From JAEXOD01 sp964652025 (GTDB taxonomy: Bacteria; Bacteroidota; Ignavibacteria; Ignavibacteriales; Melioribacteraceae): a stretch of DNA of 64,000 nucleotides. The first letter of the stretch is position 1; every line of letters begins with the position of its first letter. The stretch covers positions 1-64,000 of the forward strand of contig CAZYZX010000004.1 in the NCBI GenBank assembly GCA_964652025.1, in the 5' to 3' direction. Made by a program: the position numbers and the translations under genes. Below are positions 9,496 to 17,835 of this stretch, piece after piece. The notes under the pieces were generated by a model. The model was given only the letters and a program-made list of their open reading frames with translations, did no database searches and had not been told where the DNA came from.

Positions 9496-9897
9496 TTATT
9501 TAGAACATAACTCTGTTAATACACCCATAGTAGCTTTGGGGTGCAAAAAAGCAATATTTAAACCTTCTGCTCCCTTTCTTGGGGCTTTATCTATTAGTTG
9601 AACTCCTTTTTCCGCTGCCTCATTTAGTGCGTTTTCCACACTATCTACTGCAAATGCTAAATGATGTATCCCTTCTCCTTTCTTTTCTATAAATTTACCA
9701 ATTGGTCCTTCAGGATCTGTGGATTCTAATAATTCTATTTTGGTTTGTCCTACCATAAAAAACGCTGTTTTAACCTTTTGGTCTTTAACTTCTTCTATGG
9801 CATAACATTTTAAGCCTAACACATTTTCATAATATTTAATAGATTCTTCTAAATTTTTAACTGCTATTCCAATATGTTCAATGTGACTTATGTTCAT
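9496..9897 (-). CDS. mce: methylmalonyl-CoA epimerase
   Basis: The protein has 133 residues in the vicinal-oxygen-chelate (glyoxalase) fold. The N-terminal metal ligand is in HIEHIGIAVKNLEESIKYYE, the second His is in GIHHLAFAVDSVENAL, and a C-terminal Glu is in GVLTELC. It interconverts the R and S forms of methylmalonyl-CoA, which supplies the isomer used by the decarboxylase encoded directly downstream. It is the first gene of the five-gene operon. The methylmalonyl-CoA mutase needed to complete the succinate-propionate route is not in the window. Confidence 0.93.
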   Translation of the reverse strand: MNISHIEHIGIAVKNLEESIKYYENVLGLKCYAIEEVKDQKVKTAFFMVGQTKIELLESTDPEGPIGKFIEKKGEGIHHLAFAVDSVENALNEAAEKGVQLIDKAPRKGAEGLNIAFLHPKATMGVLTELCSK

Positions 9898-10066
9898 TTC
9901 ATCCTCGTTAAAAATATTTTTAATTATGTTTCAAATTATATGCCTACTTTATAAATGAATAAATTATCTAAAATTTCATTTATAAATTCATTTATTTTTT
10001 GTAACATATTTATTTATATACATTTACAATTATTATTTTAATTTAGGCAATTTTATTAAAAAAATT

Positions 10067-10113
10067 CCTGTTTCTCACTAATTAGAAAATTTCTATATTA
10101 TCAGAAAAACAGG
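10067..10113 (-). terminator. possible weak hairpin downstream of the hydrolase gene
   Basis: CCTGTTT (10067-10073) pairs with AAACAGG (10107-10113). It lies 17 bp beyond the stop of the minus-strand hydrolase gene. The stem is short, the loop is about 33 nt, and the T run is modest, so this is only a candidate. The rest of 9898-10129 is AT-rich spacer with no gene that I can support. Confidence 0.3.
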
Positions 10114-10129
10114 ATAAAAATTGATAGGA

Positions 10130-10912
10130 TTATTCTAATACTTTTTTTATTAAAAGCGGGTAGCCCGGTTCTAACATGTCGTGCCCATAACCTTCAAATT
10201 CATATAAGGTGCAATTATTATTACCATTAAGTTTTAACATCCTTAACATATATGCATTTTCTTCGTAACGCCCAAATAATTCTTTTTCCCTATCACCAGT
10301 TAATAATAAAATTGGTGCTGTATTTTTTCTTACATAATATAACGGTGCAAGCTTATCTATTATTGGCGTAAGTTCTTGTATCCCCTGCTCTTTGCGAATT
10401 GTAAAATGTGTTATACATTGACCACTAAACGAAATTATTCCGGCTAATTTATCGCAATTTATCCCATACTTTAATAGTCTTACGCTATCCAAACCCAACA
10501 TTAAAGCTAAATATCCCCCTGCAGAGTAACCAGAAAGATAAATTTTTGTTGTATCACCACCATATTTTAGAATATTTTTATAAACCCAATTTACTGCTTC
10601 GGCTGCATCATCTATGCATACTTCTGCCTTAACTTTTGGTGATAACCTATATCCAACACCAACAATTGCAAAACCATTATTTTTTAAGCGTTCTGGTATT
10701 TCTTTTTCACCACCCGTTAATCCACCCCCATGCAGCCAAATAACCGTTTTAAAACCTTTTACATTTTTTGGATAATAAATATCTAACCTACATTTTTCTA
10801 CAGCATATTCATCTTTTCCATTATAATACAAAATATCCTTTATTTCTTGATATTCTATTTGTGAATATATATTAATAGATAGAAAAACTAAAAAAACTAA
10901 TAACTTTTTCAT
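10130..10912 (-). CDS. secreted alpha/beta-hydrolase (esterase-like)
   Basis: The protein has 260 residues. A signal peptide (about 1-18, ending NIYSQ) directs export. The alpha/beta-hydrolase core has the oxyanion motif HGGGLTGGEKE, the nucleophile elbow GYSAGGYLALMLG, and a late GHDML segment supplying the catalytic His. An acid residue is likely in LLTGDREKE. This is the pattern of BD-FAE/HSL-like carboxylesterases. The substrate is not deducible. The start codon lies only 11 bp from the prophage right end, so its original promoter and leader have been separated from it by the insertion. Expression may now depend on the prophage end or be lost. Confidence 0.85.
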   Translation of the reverse strand: MKKLLVFLVFLSINIYSQIEYQEIKDILYYNGKDEYAVEKCRLDIYYPKNVKGFKTVIWLHGGGLTGGEKEIPERLKNNGFAIVGVGYRLSPKVKAEVCIDDAAEAVNWVYKNILKYGGDTTKIYLSGYSAGGYLALMLGLDSVRLLKYGINCDKLAGIISFSGQCITHFTIRKEQGIQELTPIIDKLAPLYYVRKNTAPILLLTGDREKELFGRYEENAYMLRMLKLNGNNNCTLYEFEGYGHDMLEPGYPLLIKKVLE

Positions 10913-10922
10913 AATTATAACG

Positions 10923-10966
10923 TTGCATTTAGTTTGAGAAATTTTTGCATTTAGTTTGAGAAATTT
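10923..10966 (-). repeat. prophage right-end tandem 22-bp transposase sites (R1-R2)
   Basis: Two perfect, adjacent copies of a 22-bp unit lie at 10923-10944 and 10945-10966. Each starts TTGCATTTAG and ends TTTGAGAAATTT (the two halves adjoin). A third perfect copy lies in inverted orientation at 27697-27718 in the left end. In phage Mu, the right end carries adjacent R1 and R2 MuA-binding sites of about 22 bp, so these are read as transposase sites. That is an inference from position, spacing and orientation. Confidence 0.85.
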
Positions 10967-11002
10967 AATGCTTTTTAACTACTTTTCAAAATGGGTTTAA
11001 AA

Positions 11003-11036
11003 GGCGTTTAATGACAATTTGTCATACCGTTAAACC
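11003..11036 (-). terminator. hairpin overlapping the end of the last prophage gene
   Basis: ATGACA (11011-11016) and TGTCAT (11020-11025) pair perfectly around ATT. An outer stem pairs GGCGTTTAA-type sequence with TTAAACC, with a small bulge. The structure overlaps the stop codon of the minus-strand tail gene (11030-11032), and a TTTT follows GCC on the minus strand (CGCCTTTT at 10999-11006). It probably ends the late transcript at the right end of the prophage. Confidence 0.5.
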
Positions 11037-12244
11037 TCTATTGCGGTAATATCGAATTTTAATGTGCCAATTTCTTTTTTAATGCTTGTTATCTTATATA
11101 CAGTTGGGTCTGTTCCTAAACATATATTATCAAAAAGAGAAACTTCTCTAAATACCGTTGTTTTAACTTTTTTACGAAATCTAGTTAGTTTATCTTTTAA
11201 TGCAAGCCCACATGCGAACATATGCCTTTCTGGTTGGTTGTTACCGATTATAATTTTATGTCCAACATAATATAATCCGTTATTGGGAGCCATTGCATAT
11301 ACTTCATATAGGGTATCGTATGGGTCACCCCAACCGGTTGTAGCGTAATCAGGATTATAATTTGGGTTTGGTAATTCCGGGATAGCAAAATTGTAAGTAA
11401 AATTATTCTTTTTTGTCCCGTCATCAACCCCATAGTAAAAGTCCATACCAGCATCTCCATAAGTACCGTTCCCAAAATATTCTCGCCATTTTATTGATAC
11501 AGCGTCATATTTACTTATCATTTCATATTCAGTATTACTTAAATCATATTCGGGTTCGGTTACAATATAATTAACATTATCAGCAAAACGCGGGGTTACA
11601 ATAAATTTACCTGCAGAAAAATACCCTAGTAAACAAAAACTATCCAATATTCCCTTGATTACATCCCAAAGGTTATCATAACGGGAGTCATAAAAGTTCA
11701 ACCTACTTGTACAAAATTGACTAAATGGAGCTAAATAAGAAGAACCACCCGGGTAGTAGTTGGTTACTTCGCCTTTAATAGCATACTCGTTTTTAAATAT
11801 AAGTTGAACATAATCCAATACTCCTAATGCTTCTAAAAATAAATCATCTAGTTTTTTAGTCCAGTTTTGTGAAGTATAGCCGACACTTTGATTGTATTTT
11901 AATCGCTTTAATTTATCACTTTGGTCGATAAATCGCAAAGAATAGATATTTTTTAATGGACTATAATTAATGTCCTCTACGTCTAAATATCCTTTAAATA
12001 CTAAAGTATTATTTTCAAATATACTTATAGTAATATCTTTATTGCACAACAATGGAAGTAAATTATAAAGGCAAAAGAACTCTATTTTTACATTAGATGG
12101 GAAAAATATAGATTCATTATCTATATTATCAGCACCATAACAAAGTTGTGGTCTTTTTATGCTGCGGATTACAACATCCTCAGTTAAATCGGGGATATTA
12201 ATAGTAAAATAATTACCATCAAATATTTCGCTTGAAATTATCAT
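11030..12244 (-). CDS. phage tail protein, putative hub/distal-tail type
   Basis: The protein has 404 residues with no motif that I recognise with certainty. Segments such as TISIFENNTLVFKGYLDVEDIN and IYSLRFIDQSDKLKRL resemble the beta-rich domains of distal-tail or tail-hub proteins. The gene overlaps the tape-measure start by 4 bp and is the last gene before the prophage right end, the position of tail-tip genes after a tape measure. Aromatic and Asp/Asn-rich loops (about 255-310) fit a structural protein. The function is inferred from position. It could be a Dit, Tal or baseplate-hub protein. Confidence 0.65.
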   Translation of the reverse strand: MIISSEIFDGNYFTINIPDLTEDVVIRSIKRPQLCYGADNIDNESIFFPSNVKIEFFCLYNLLPLLCNKDITISIFENNTLVFKGYLDVEDINYSPLKNIYSLRFIDQSDKLKRLKYNQSVGYTSQNWTKKLDDLFLEALGVLDYVQLIFKNEYAIKGEVTNYYPGGSSYLAPFSQFCTSRLNFYDSRYDNLWDVIKGILDSFCLLGYFSAGKFIVTPRFADNVNYIVTEPEYDLSNTEYEMISKYDAVSIKWREYFGNGTYGDAGMDFYYGVDDGTKKNNFTYNFAIPELPNPNYNPDYATTGWGDPYDTLYEVYAMAPNNGLYYVGHKIIIGNNQPERHMFACGLALKDKLTRFRKKVKTTVFREVSLFDNICLGTDPTVYKITSIKKEIGTLKFDITAIEV

Positions 12245-15195
12245 GAATTTCTTTTCCTAAATTTATCTTCTTGTTCCCAACTACTGTAAAGGTCGCCACG
12301 TTCTAACTTAAATGACAAATTTTTTTGCCAATTATCTATTTTTTCAAAATGTTTATTTAATAGTTGTTCTAAATTATTATTAATAGGAGTTGTTTGTATT
12401 ACTTGTGGAATTAATTCATGTCGCATAATGTCCACAAAGTTTTTTTCCGGAGCTATTAGTTCATTTCTGTATCCTTCTACAAAACCAACTTCACCTGCAG
12501 GTAAACGTCCACCTTCTGCAAATCCTTTAATATGTAAATCCAATACTTTAGCAGCCTGTGCATACCCCGCAGCAGTAACTATTGCCGCGAGAACCGGACC
12601 CAAAAAAGGTCCCCCAACAGCCCATGCTTTCATAACAGCTTCAGAAGTGTGCATATAAATTAAAGCAAGCGTTGCAGCCTTAGACATTGCCGTATGCTGT
12701 GCAAAACCATTTGCAATAAACGCATAAGTATCTTGGTATAAAGCTTGTTTAACTTTTTCTTCATCTTTTGCTAATTGTATTTTTTTCCATGAGTAACTTT
12801 GGGTTAATAGAAATTTAGCTTCTTCATCATTCGCATATTTTTCATATTCGGTATGATACCAATCATCTAATTGTTGTTCTTTATAATCATATTGTTCGGA
12901 TATGAAATCAAAATTATCAAGATTAAATTCATCGACATAATTAGAAATATCATTCCTTAAACTATTAATATAATCGCTAGGAGCTTTACCGGAAACTTGT
13001 GGTAGTTTATTGCGTCTTGCTTCAATTTCGTTTCGTTGGTTTACTAATTCTTCAATATCTTTATTATATTGTTTATATAGGTCAATTAGTTGATTAAAAT
13101 AATCGATTTTAGATTGTAAAATATCTTCTTCGCTTTCTTCTTCAATTTGTGCCATATTTTCTTTATGATTTTGCAACCTATCAAGTTCTTCTTTCTTACG
13201 ATTAAAATCATCTTCTTGTTTTTGTTTAGTGGCTCTTGCCTCAGTTTCTACTATTTGATAAGTTAAATCATTAGTATTTTTTCCATATTGTTTATATAAA
13301 TCTATCATTCTATAATAAAAAGCGATTTTCATTCTTGTAATGTCATCATTACTTCTTCCTTCAATTTCAGCCATATTAATTTTATGTGTTTCAGCAAGTT
13401 GTAATTCCTCTTTCATTCTATTAAATTCTTGTTCTTTTCTATTATTATTTTTATGGTCGTTATTTTCTGGTTTAATAATTTTATTGTTAGTATTTTTTTC
13501 TATATCATTTAGCGATTCTTCAAGAAAATATTTTTTTTGATTATATAACATTTGTAATAATTCATTAACTTCTTGTTTAAATTTTATTACATTATTTTCA
13601 TTAAACCAATTAGCATTAGCAATTTTTATAAGTTCATTTGTTGATTTATTTCTTAAGGTTTCTAAATTTTTGATTCTATCATCAATCGACCCAGTATAAG
13701 CCGCTTTTTTAAGTTCCTTAGTTAAATCACTATCTGTACCTAATAGTGTTTCTGTAGAAACATTTGCATTCACTTTTTCTGTATAATCAGCCCAAAACTT
13801 ATGATGTCTTAATTCTTTTAACTTAGTTATTGTATTTTCTAATTCGGTTTGATATTCTCTTTCTTTATTAATGTTTTCTTGCCTTTTTCTGTTAAGTATA
13901 TTCATGCTTTCGGCAAAACTATTATTAGAATTAATAAGAGATGGATTTAATTCCATAAGTTTATTAAGAACAGATTTTAGTTCGTTTTCTTTATTAGTCC
14001 TTTCTTTTGTACCCTCTTTTAGTTTATTTACTGAAGTATAAAGTTCGTTAGCTTTGGCAATTAATTGGTTCTCGGTATTAATTTGACTGATATTGTTTTG
14101 AATTTTTTGTTTTTGTAGGTTATTATCTTCTATATTTAAATTTATATTTTCTTGAACTTCTTCTATATGAGATTTTTGGGCACTTACAACGGCGGCAATA
14201 CCGGCAGCAAGTGCCGCAACGGCAATTAAGGCAGCTGTAAAAGGGTTGTACATTGACCATAAAGCAACAGTAGTAAACAAAGATTTAATAGCCGGTATTA
14301 AACCTGTAATTAAAGAACTAGTAGCAGCAGCAATACCGGTTACTTGTAAAGCAACTAGCGCTGCCCCTAACGTCCCCAGTGCAAACACGGTACCTCCAAT
14401 AACCGGATGAGTGTTGTTTAACCAAGTAATAAAATCTCTAATTACAGATATTAAAGGAGTAAGATAAGAACTTATTAACATTCCTGCATTTTCCTGAACA
14501 TCACTTAAAGCGTTATTCATCTGCACTATAGCACCGGCTCCGCTATTTGCGGCAGCTTCGGCTTGCCCACCTATTCGAGTATTTAAGTATTCTATTATAT
14601 TGGCAGTGTTACCACTTTTAATTATTGTTTCATCCAGCCCTTTTATGTACCTATTTATCATTGTAGCGTCACCATTAAACAAGTCACCCATCACCCTTGC
14701 GGCAGAACTTAAATCAGTCCCCATTAAAGCAGCTAAATTAGCTGTTTGCAAGGCTGCTTGTTTTGTCTGTTCAACAGATAACCCCATTGCCTGCAACATA
14801 CCAAAAACAGATAGATAAGCTTCATCGCCGTATAATGTAACACTTTGCAATGTAGAAGCGTAATTTTTAAGTTCCTGCATCGTTTGGTCGGTATAATTAC
14901 CGGTCTGTCTTAGTGCGGTTTGTAATTTTATCTCATTTAGTTCTTGCTCGCCATATGCTTTAAGCATACTGCCAAATGCCATTTGTAAAGCCGAATAAGC
15001 TTCTCTAACACCTTGAAATATCTCTCTTGCATTGTTAAAAGCTCTGGACACCGAAGTTGTAAAACCGTTTACTTCTTGTTGCCCATACTTGAAACTTTGA
15101 TATAATTCTTTTATATTATCATCTGTAATTTGTAAAGAAGCAACAGCCTCTTTATTATCAATTGTTATTTTTAGTTTAATTTCGTTATTAGCCAT
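12241..15195 (-). CDS. phage tail tape measure protein
   Basis: The protein has 984 residues and is the longest prophage gene, with the tape-measure layout. It has an N-terminal helical region (about 1-240), then hydrophobic and Gly/Ala-rich segments near 255-345 (for example AALVALQVTGIAAATSSLI). A long Lys/Glu/Asn-rich coiled coil follows (about 345-800). A second hydrophobic stretch (about 850-910) contains GPFLGPVLAAIVTAAGYAQAAKVLDL, followed by GFAEGGRLPAGEVGFV, a segment common at tape-measure C-termini. The coiled coil contains an imperfect duplicated block (both copies read MAQIEEES- or MAEIEGRS-like, then DLYKQYGKN/DLYKQYNKD). It follows the chaperone genes, as in other tailed phages. 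The length implies a flexible or contractile tail of ordinary size. Confidence 0.93.
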   Translation of the reverse strand: MANNEIKLKITIDNKEAVASLQITDDNIKELYQSFKYGQQEVNGFTTSVSRAFNNAREIFQGVREAYSALQMAFGSMLKAYGEQELNEIKLQTALRQTGNYTDQTMQELKNYASTLQSVTLYGDEAYLSVFGMLQAMGLSVEQTKQAALQTANLAALMGTDLSSAARVMGDLFNGDATMINRYIKGLDETIIKSGNTANIIEYLNTRIGGQAEAAANSGAGAIVQMNNALSDVQENAGMLISSYLTPLISVIRDFITWLNNTHPVIGGTVFALGTLGAALVALQVTGIAAATSSLITGLIPAIKSLFTTVALWSMYNPFTAALIAVAALAAGIAAVVSAQKSHIEEVQENINLNIEDNNLQKQKIQNNISQINTENQLIAKANELYTSVNKLKEGTKERTNKENELKSVLNKLMELNPSLINSNNSFAESMNILNRKRQENINKEREYQTELENTITKLKELRHHKFWADYTEKVNANVSTETLLGTDSDLTKELKKAAYTGSIDDRIKNLETLRNKSTNELIKIANANWFNENNVIKFKQEVNELLQMLYNQKKYFLEESLNDIEKNTNNKIIKPENNDHKNNNRKEQEFNRMKEELQLAETHKINMAEIEGRSNDDITRMKIAFYYRMIDLYKQYGKNTNDLTYQIVETEARATKQKQEDDFNRKKEELDRLQNHKENMAQIEEESEEDILQSKIDYFNQLIDLYKQYNKDIEELVNQRNEIEARRNKLPQVSGKAPSDYINSLRNDISNYVDEFNLDNFDFISEQYDYKEQQLDDWYHTEYEKYANDEEAKFLLTQSYSWKKIQLAKDEEKVKQALYQDTYAFIANGFAQHTAMSKAATLALIYMHTSEAVMKAWAVGGPFLGPVLAAIVTAAGYAQAAKVLDLHIKGFAEGGRLPAGEVGFVEGYRNELIAPEKNFVDIMRHELIPQVIQTTPINNNLEQLLNKHFEKIDNWQKNLSFKLERGDLYSSWEQEDKFRKRNS

Positions 15196-15210
15196 TCGGA
15201 GACCTATAAA

Positions 15211-15363
15211 ATGAGAATTTACGATATTCTTGAATCTATATTATTTTTTGCCATTTTGTTTTACTTTGCAAACGGTCTTAAAAACATTATTATGGGGCGT
15301 ACTTGGCGTGGTAAAATAAATAAAGAAGTAGAAGAAATTTTAAAGAAAAAAAAACTATTATAA
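15211..15363 (+). CDS. possible 50-residue single-helix membrane protein
   Basis: The protein has 50 residues: MRIYDILES, then a hydrophobic helix (about residues 9-28), then a Lys/Glu-rich tail ending KKKKLL. A GGAG sequence lies 9 bp before the ATG. It occupies the 178-bp gap between the tape-measure gene and the chaperone genes, on the opposite strand to both. The gap and ribosome binding site support it, while the short length and antisense orientation argue caution. Function is unknown. A small phage membrane or exclusion protein is possible. Confidence 0.4.
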   Translation: MRIYDILESILFFAILFYFANGLKNIIMGRTWRGKINKEVEEILKKKKLL

Positions 15364-15373
15364 GAATTAAAAA

Positions 15374-15718
15374 TTAATCTTTTTCCTTAAGCATATTTAC
15401 CATGCCAATAAGTTCATTTAACTTTTCAAGTCTTTTTATATAAAAAGCTTTGTAAAGAATGCTACGTTTAATTTTTCGCAGTTCCTTAAATTTTGTAATA
15501 TCTTTATCTGCAATTTCATATAACATCGCTTCGGTATTTTCAAAGAACAACTCCCCCAAAAAATAATTAGGGGAATCATCCAACAAATTATTATATTCGT
15601 TTAATACTTTTTGGTGTCTTTCAGCAAGTTCTTGAAATAATCGGTCATATTTTTCCCTCTCTTTAGCCTCAAAGAAAAAAAATCCTTTAGCACCTCTAAG
15701 GCTATAGTTTCGGTACAT
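15374..15718 (-). CDS. tail assembly chaperone, downstream frame (gpT-like part)
   Basis: This is a 114-codon frame, helical and Lys/Glu-rich, lying in the -1 frame relative to the gene that starts at 15894 and overlapping its last 118 bp. It has no ribosome binding site that I trust at its own first ATG. It is expected to be expressed mainly as a fusion through a -1 frameshift on the T8 run at 15675-15682. The location directly before the tape measure matches lambda G/GT and related chaperone pairs. The fusion product would be about 172 residues. The assignment rests on position, overlap, phase and the slippery run, not on sequence similarity. Confidence 0.7.
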   Translation of the reverse strand: MYRNYSLRGAKGFFFFEAKEREKYDRLFQELAERHQKVLNEYNNLLDDSPNYFLGELFFENTEAMLYEIADKDITKFKELRKIKRSILYKAFYIKRLEKLNELIGMVNMLKEKD

Positions 15719-15894
15719 TTTGATAAATCATCATCGTTTGGTGTTGGTTCTAACACTATCTTTAGGAAGTGTTTTGTATCTTTATTATCCAATTCAACGC
15801 CTGCATTAGAACCTTTTAATATATTGTTTACTTCGTCACTTTCGTCTAATGTTAAATCTTTTAACATAAACGTTTTTTTGTTAAATTTATACAT
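15601..15894 (-). CDS. tail assembly chaperone, upstream frame (gpG-like part)
   Basis: The protein has 97 residues: an N-terminal KFNKKTFMLKDLTLDESDEV segment, an acidic middle and a helical end. Short acidic proteins of this size before the tape measure usually bind it during tail assembly. Its last third is overlapped by a second frame. Near codon 73 the sequence GAT TTT TTT TCT contains the heptamer T TTT TTT, a textbook -1 slippery site. The stop of the fibre-like gene overlaps this start by 1 bp (coordinate 15894 is shared), so the late genes are translationally packed. Confidence 0.75.
   Translation of the reverse strand: MYKFNKKTFMLKDLTLDESDEVNNILKGSNAGVELDNKDTKHFLKIVLEPTPNDDDLSKCTETIALEVLKDFFSLRLKRGKNMTDYFKNLLKDTKKY
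15675..15682 (-). promoter_or_regulatory. putative -1 programmed frameshift slippery run (T8)
   Basis: Eight consecutive T residues occur on the minus strand. In the upstream chaperone frame they read GA T TTT TTT TC, so both tRNAs can re-pair after slipping back one base. The -1 frame then stays open to 15374. The run lies inside the 118-bp overlap of the two chaperone frames. Confidence 0.7.
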
Positions 15895-17336
15895 TAAAAT
15901 GCTCCTCCGTCAATAGCTCCAAGTCTAATCCTAAATGTCGTACCGGAAGAACCATTATTAATAAATTGGTCACCGTCAAACTCAATAGTTGGATTTCCTG
16001 TAATTGTATTAGTTGTAAGAAAATTTCCGTCTTTATTATTTCCAACATTCAAACTGCTGACGGTTGGCTGCCAACTTAAACTACCTGCAGTAGCACCGGC
16101 AGTTAGTACTTTTCCGCTATTTGTTGTATCGGTTGCAGGAACATGTAAATACCCGTCACCGGTCGGGTGAGTGTAATTATTTGCACCGCTTGCGATACCG
16201 TCTAACTTCGATTTATCGGAAGCACTCATAAATCCGTTAACCGATGTTGTGGCTGCACCGTGTGCTGTTCCTGTTGAACCAACGTGAGATGCTGGTGCAA
16301 AATCATCAATTGTTTTCCCACTACTCTCTAATGCAGTAGCTCCGGAATTCATTCGTACTAATTGATTTGCTGTTAAAGAAGCTGCACCTGTACCGCCTCT
16401 TGCAATAGGTAAAGTACCTGTTGTTAATTTGCTTGTATCGAGTGACGGAATATCACTTGCCGATAAAGAAGCACCGTTTGTAACCTGTCCTTGAGCATTT
16501 ACGGTTACTTTGGGATATGTGCCGGCTGCTACGCCTGAGTTGGCTATGCTAATTGTATTGCCGGTTTTTGTTAATCCCGTACCTGCAACTATTTGACCTA
16601 AACCGGTAAATTGTTGAAACGTTAAAGCTGTTGTACCAATCGTTATAGTTCCGTTTGTTGTTAATACCCAGCCTGTATCTTGGTTTGATGTTCCTTCTTC
16701 AACAAATATGAACATTCCGGCGGTTACTTCTGCATTTGCGTCACAATCTGTTGCACGTGTCCAAGCTCCGCTTGCCGCAATGTATATACCGTTTGCACTT
16801 CCGGTTGATTGGTCTTTAACCAATACTCTGTCACCGGCAACAACAGTAACCCCGTCAATTGTAAGTAAACCGGATAATGTAGCAATATTTGCCGTACTTG
16901 CTACTCTACAACTTTGTTTTAAGTCAAGACCGTTTACGGCACTATCAATATAATTTTTTAAATTTGCCAAGATTGTACTTACTTCGGTTCCGGTAATACC
17001 GCTAACGGTTGCAGTTATCATACTTGCAGCGTGATTTGCGGGATGTGTATATACTGGGGTTTCTACTCCGTTAATCTTAATATTGCCGTTTGTAGAAGAT
17101 GATTCTACATTATCTGCAGAGGCAGCTATTCCGTCAAGTTTTGCTTTGTCGGCAGCAGATAAAAATAAATCCGTTCCCAAAATTACATTAGTTTTATCGA
17201 CTTTAATTGGCTGTCTATTACCGCTGTTATCACCATAATAAAGTTCACCGGTATCAATAGCAAGCAAAGGTTCGCCTTGTGAAGCAGTTGTTGGTAAATT
17301 AGCTTTATTTCCACGTTTTAATTTGATTAATGCCAT
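15894..17336 (-). CDS. phage fibre-like protein with repeated fibre modules
   Basis: The protein has 480 residues. The N-terminal domain IKLKRGNKANLP followed by GEPLLAIDTGELYYGD is common on phage head or tail fibre proteins. Two related shaft modules follow: SAADKAKLDGIAASADN..THP (about 59-100) and SASDKSKLDGIASGANN-YTHP (about 370-395). Between them are Thr/Gly/Ala-rich repeats including LPIARGGTGAASLTANQLVRMN. The gene is clearly richer in G and C than its surroundings, suggesting a separate transfer history. Its place before the tail chaperones is unusual for a tail fibre, and a head fibre is the alternative. It probably mediates surface binding. Confidence 0.8.
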   Translation of the reverse strand: MALIKLKRGNKANLPTTASQGEPLLAIDTGELYYGDNSGNRQPIKVDKTNVILGTDLFLSAADKAKLDGIAASADNVESSSTNGNIKINGVETPVYTHPANHAASMITATVSGITGTEVSTILANLKNYIDSAVNGLDLKQSCRVASTANIATLSGLLTIDGVTVVAGDRVLVKDQSTGSANGIYIAASGAWTRATDCDANAEVTAGMFIFVEEGTSNQDTGWVLTTNGTITIGTTALTFQQFTGLGQIVAGTGLTKTGNTISIANSGVAAGTYPKVTVNAQGQVTNGASLSASDIPSLDTSKLTTGTLPIARGGTGAASLTANQLVRMNSGATALESSGKTIDDFAPASHVGSTGTAHGAATTSVNGFMSASDKSKLDGIASGANNYTHPTGDGYLHVPATDTTNSGKVLTAGATAGSLSWQPTVSSLNVGNNKDGNFLTTNTITGNPTIEFDGDQFINNGSSGTTFRIRLGAIDGGAF

Positions 17337-17358
17337 TTTATATCTCCTATGTTTTTTT

Positions 17359-17835
17359 TTAATACGTTGTTGAACCGCCTACTGGTATTCTTTGGCGGTT
17401 AAAAATATATAAATAATTATTGTCAGCGTTGCGTAAAGCAAGCGGTATTGCATTATATGGTAAAGCAAAAGCAGTTCCGTTTCCTGTATATGGGTAAATA
17501 ATAAAATTTGCGTTATTAGAATTACCATTTTGTCCAATGGGTAATTTGTAGTAAAGTGTATCCCAATTAGCAAGCGGAATACCGTTAGAAGTTACTGTAA
17601 CTGCTGTTGAATTATACCGCTGAATAGAAACACCTTGAGCGGGCATATCTATTTGAAAGTATCCGGCTGTACTAAAATGACTACCATAACCCGCACCTAT
17701 TATTATTATTCTATTTGTCCACTTAAAACAATAATCGGTTGACCATGTTAAAGTACCACCTCCATAAATTTCATTGCGAGCATTGTTTATTGCTATATCT
17801 TTTGTTCTATCAATATTTAACACAAAATCATCGAT
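17359..17835 (-). pseudogene. truncated fibre-type protein at rearrangement junction
   Basis: The frame of 154 residues from a GTG at 17823 is Gly/Asn/Thr/Tyr-rich and beta-like (for example GGTLTWSTDYCFKW). It ends cleanly upstream of the fibre gene. The frame stays open upstream of 17823 and reads KTIDDFVLNIDRTK; the same KTIDDF occurs in the neighbouring fibre protein after ESSG. Further upstream the frame becomes the antisense of the portal gene, so the natural 5' part appears to have been lost at about 17835. The remaining part may still be translated from the GTG. Function would be a fibre or virion decoration domain. Confidence 0.6.

Noticed and set aside
17739..17834. ATG at 17739 as start of the portal gene
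   Set aside because: The extra residues are antisense to the fibre-type gene and rich in Cys, His and Leu; portal similarity begins only near 17835.
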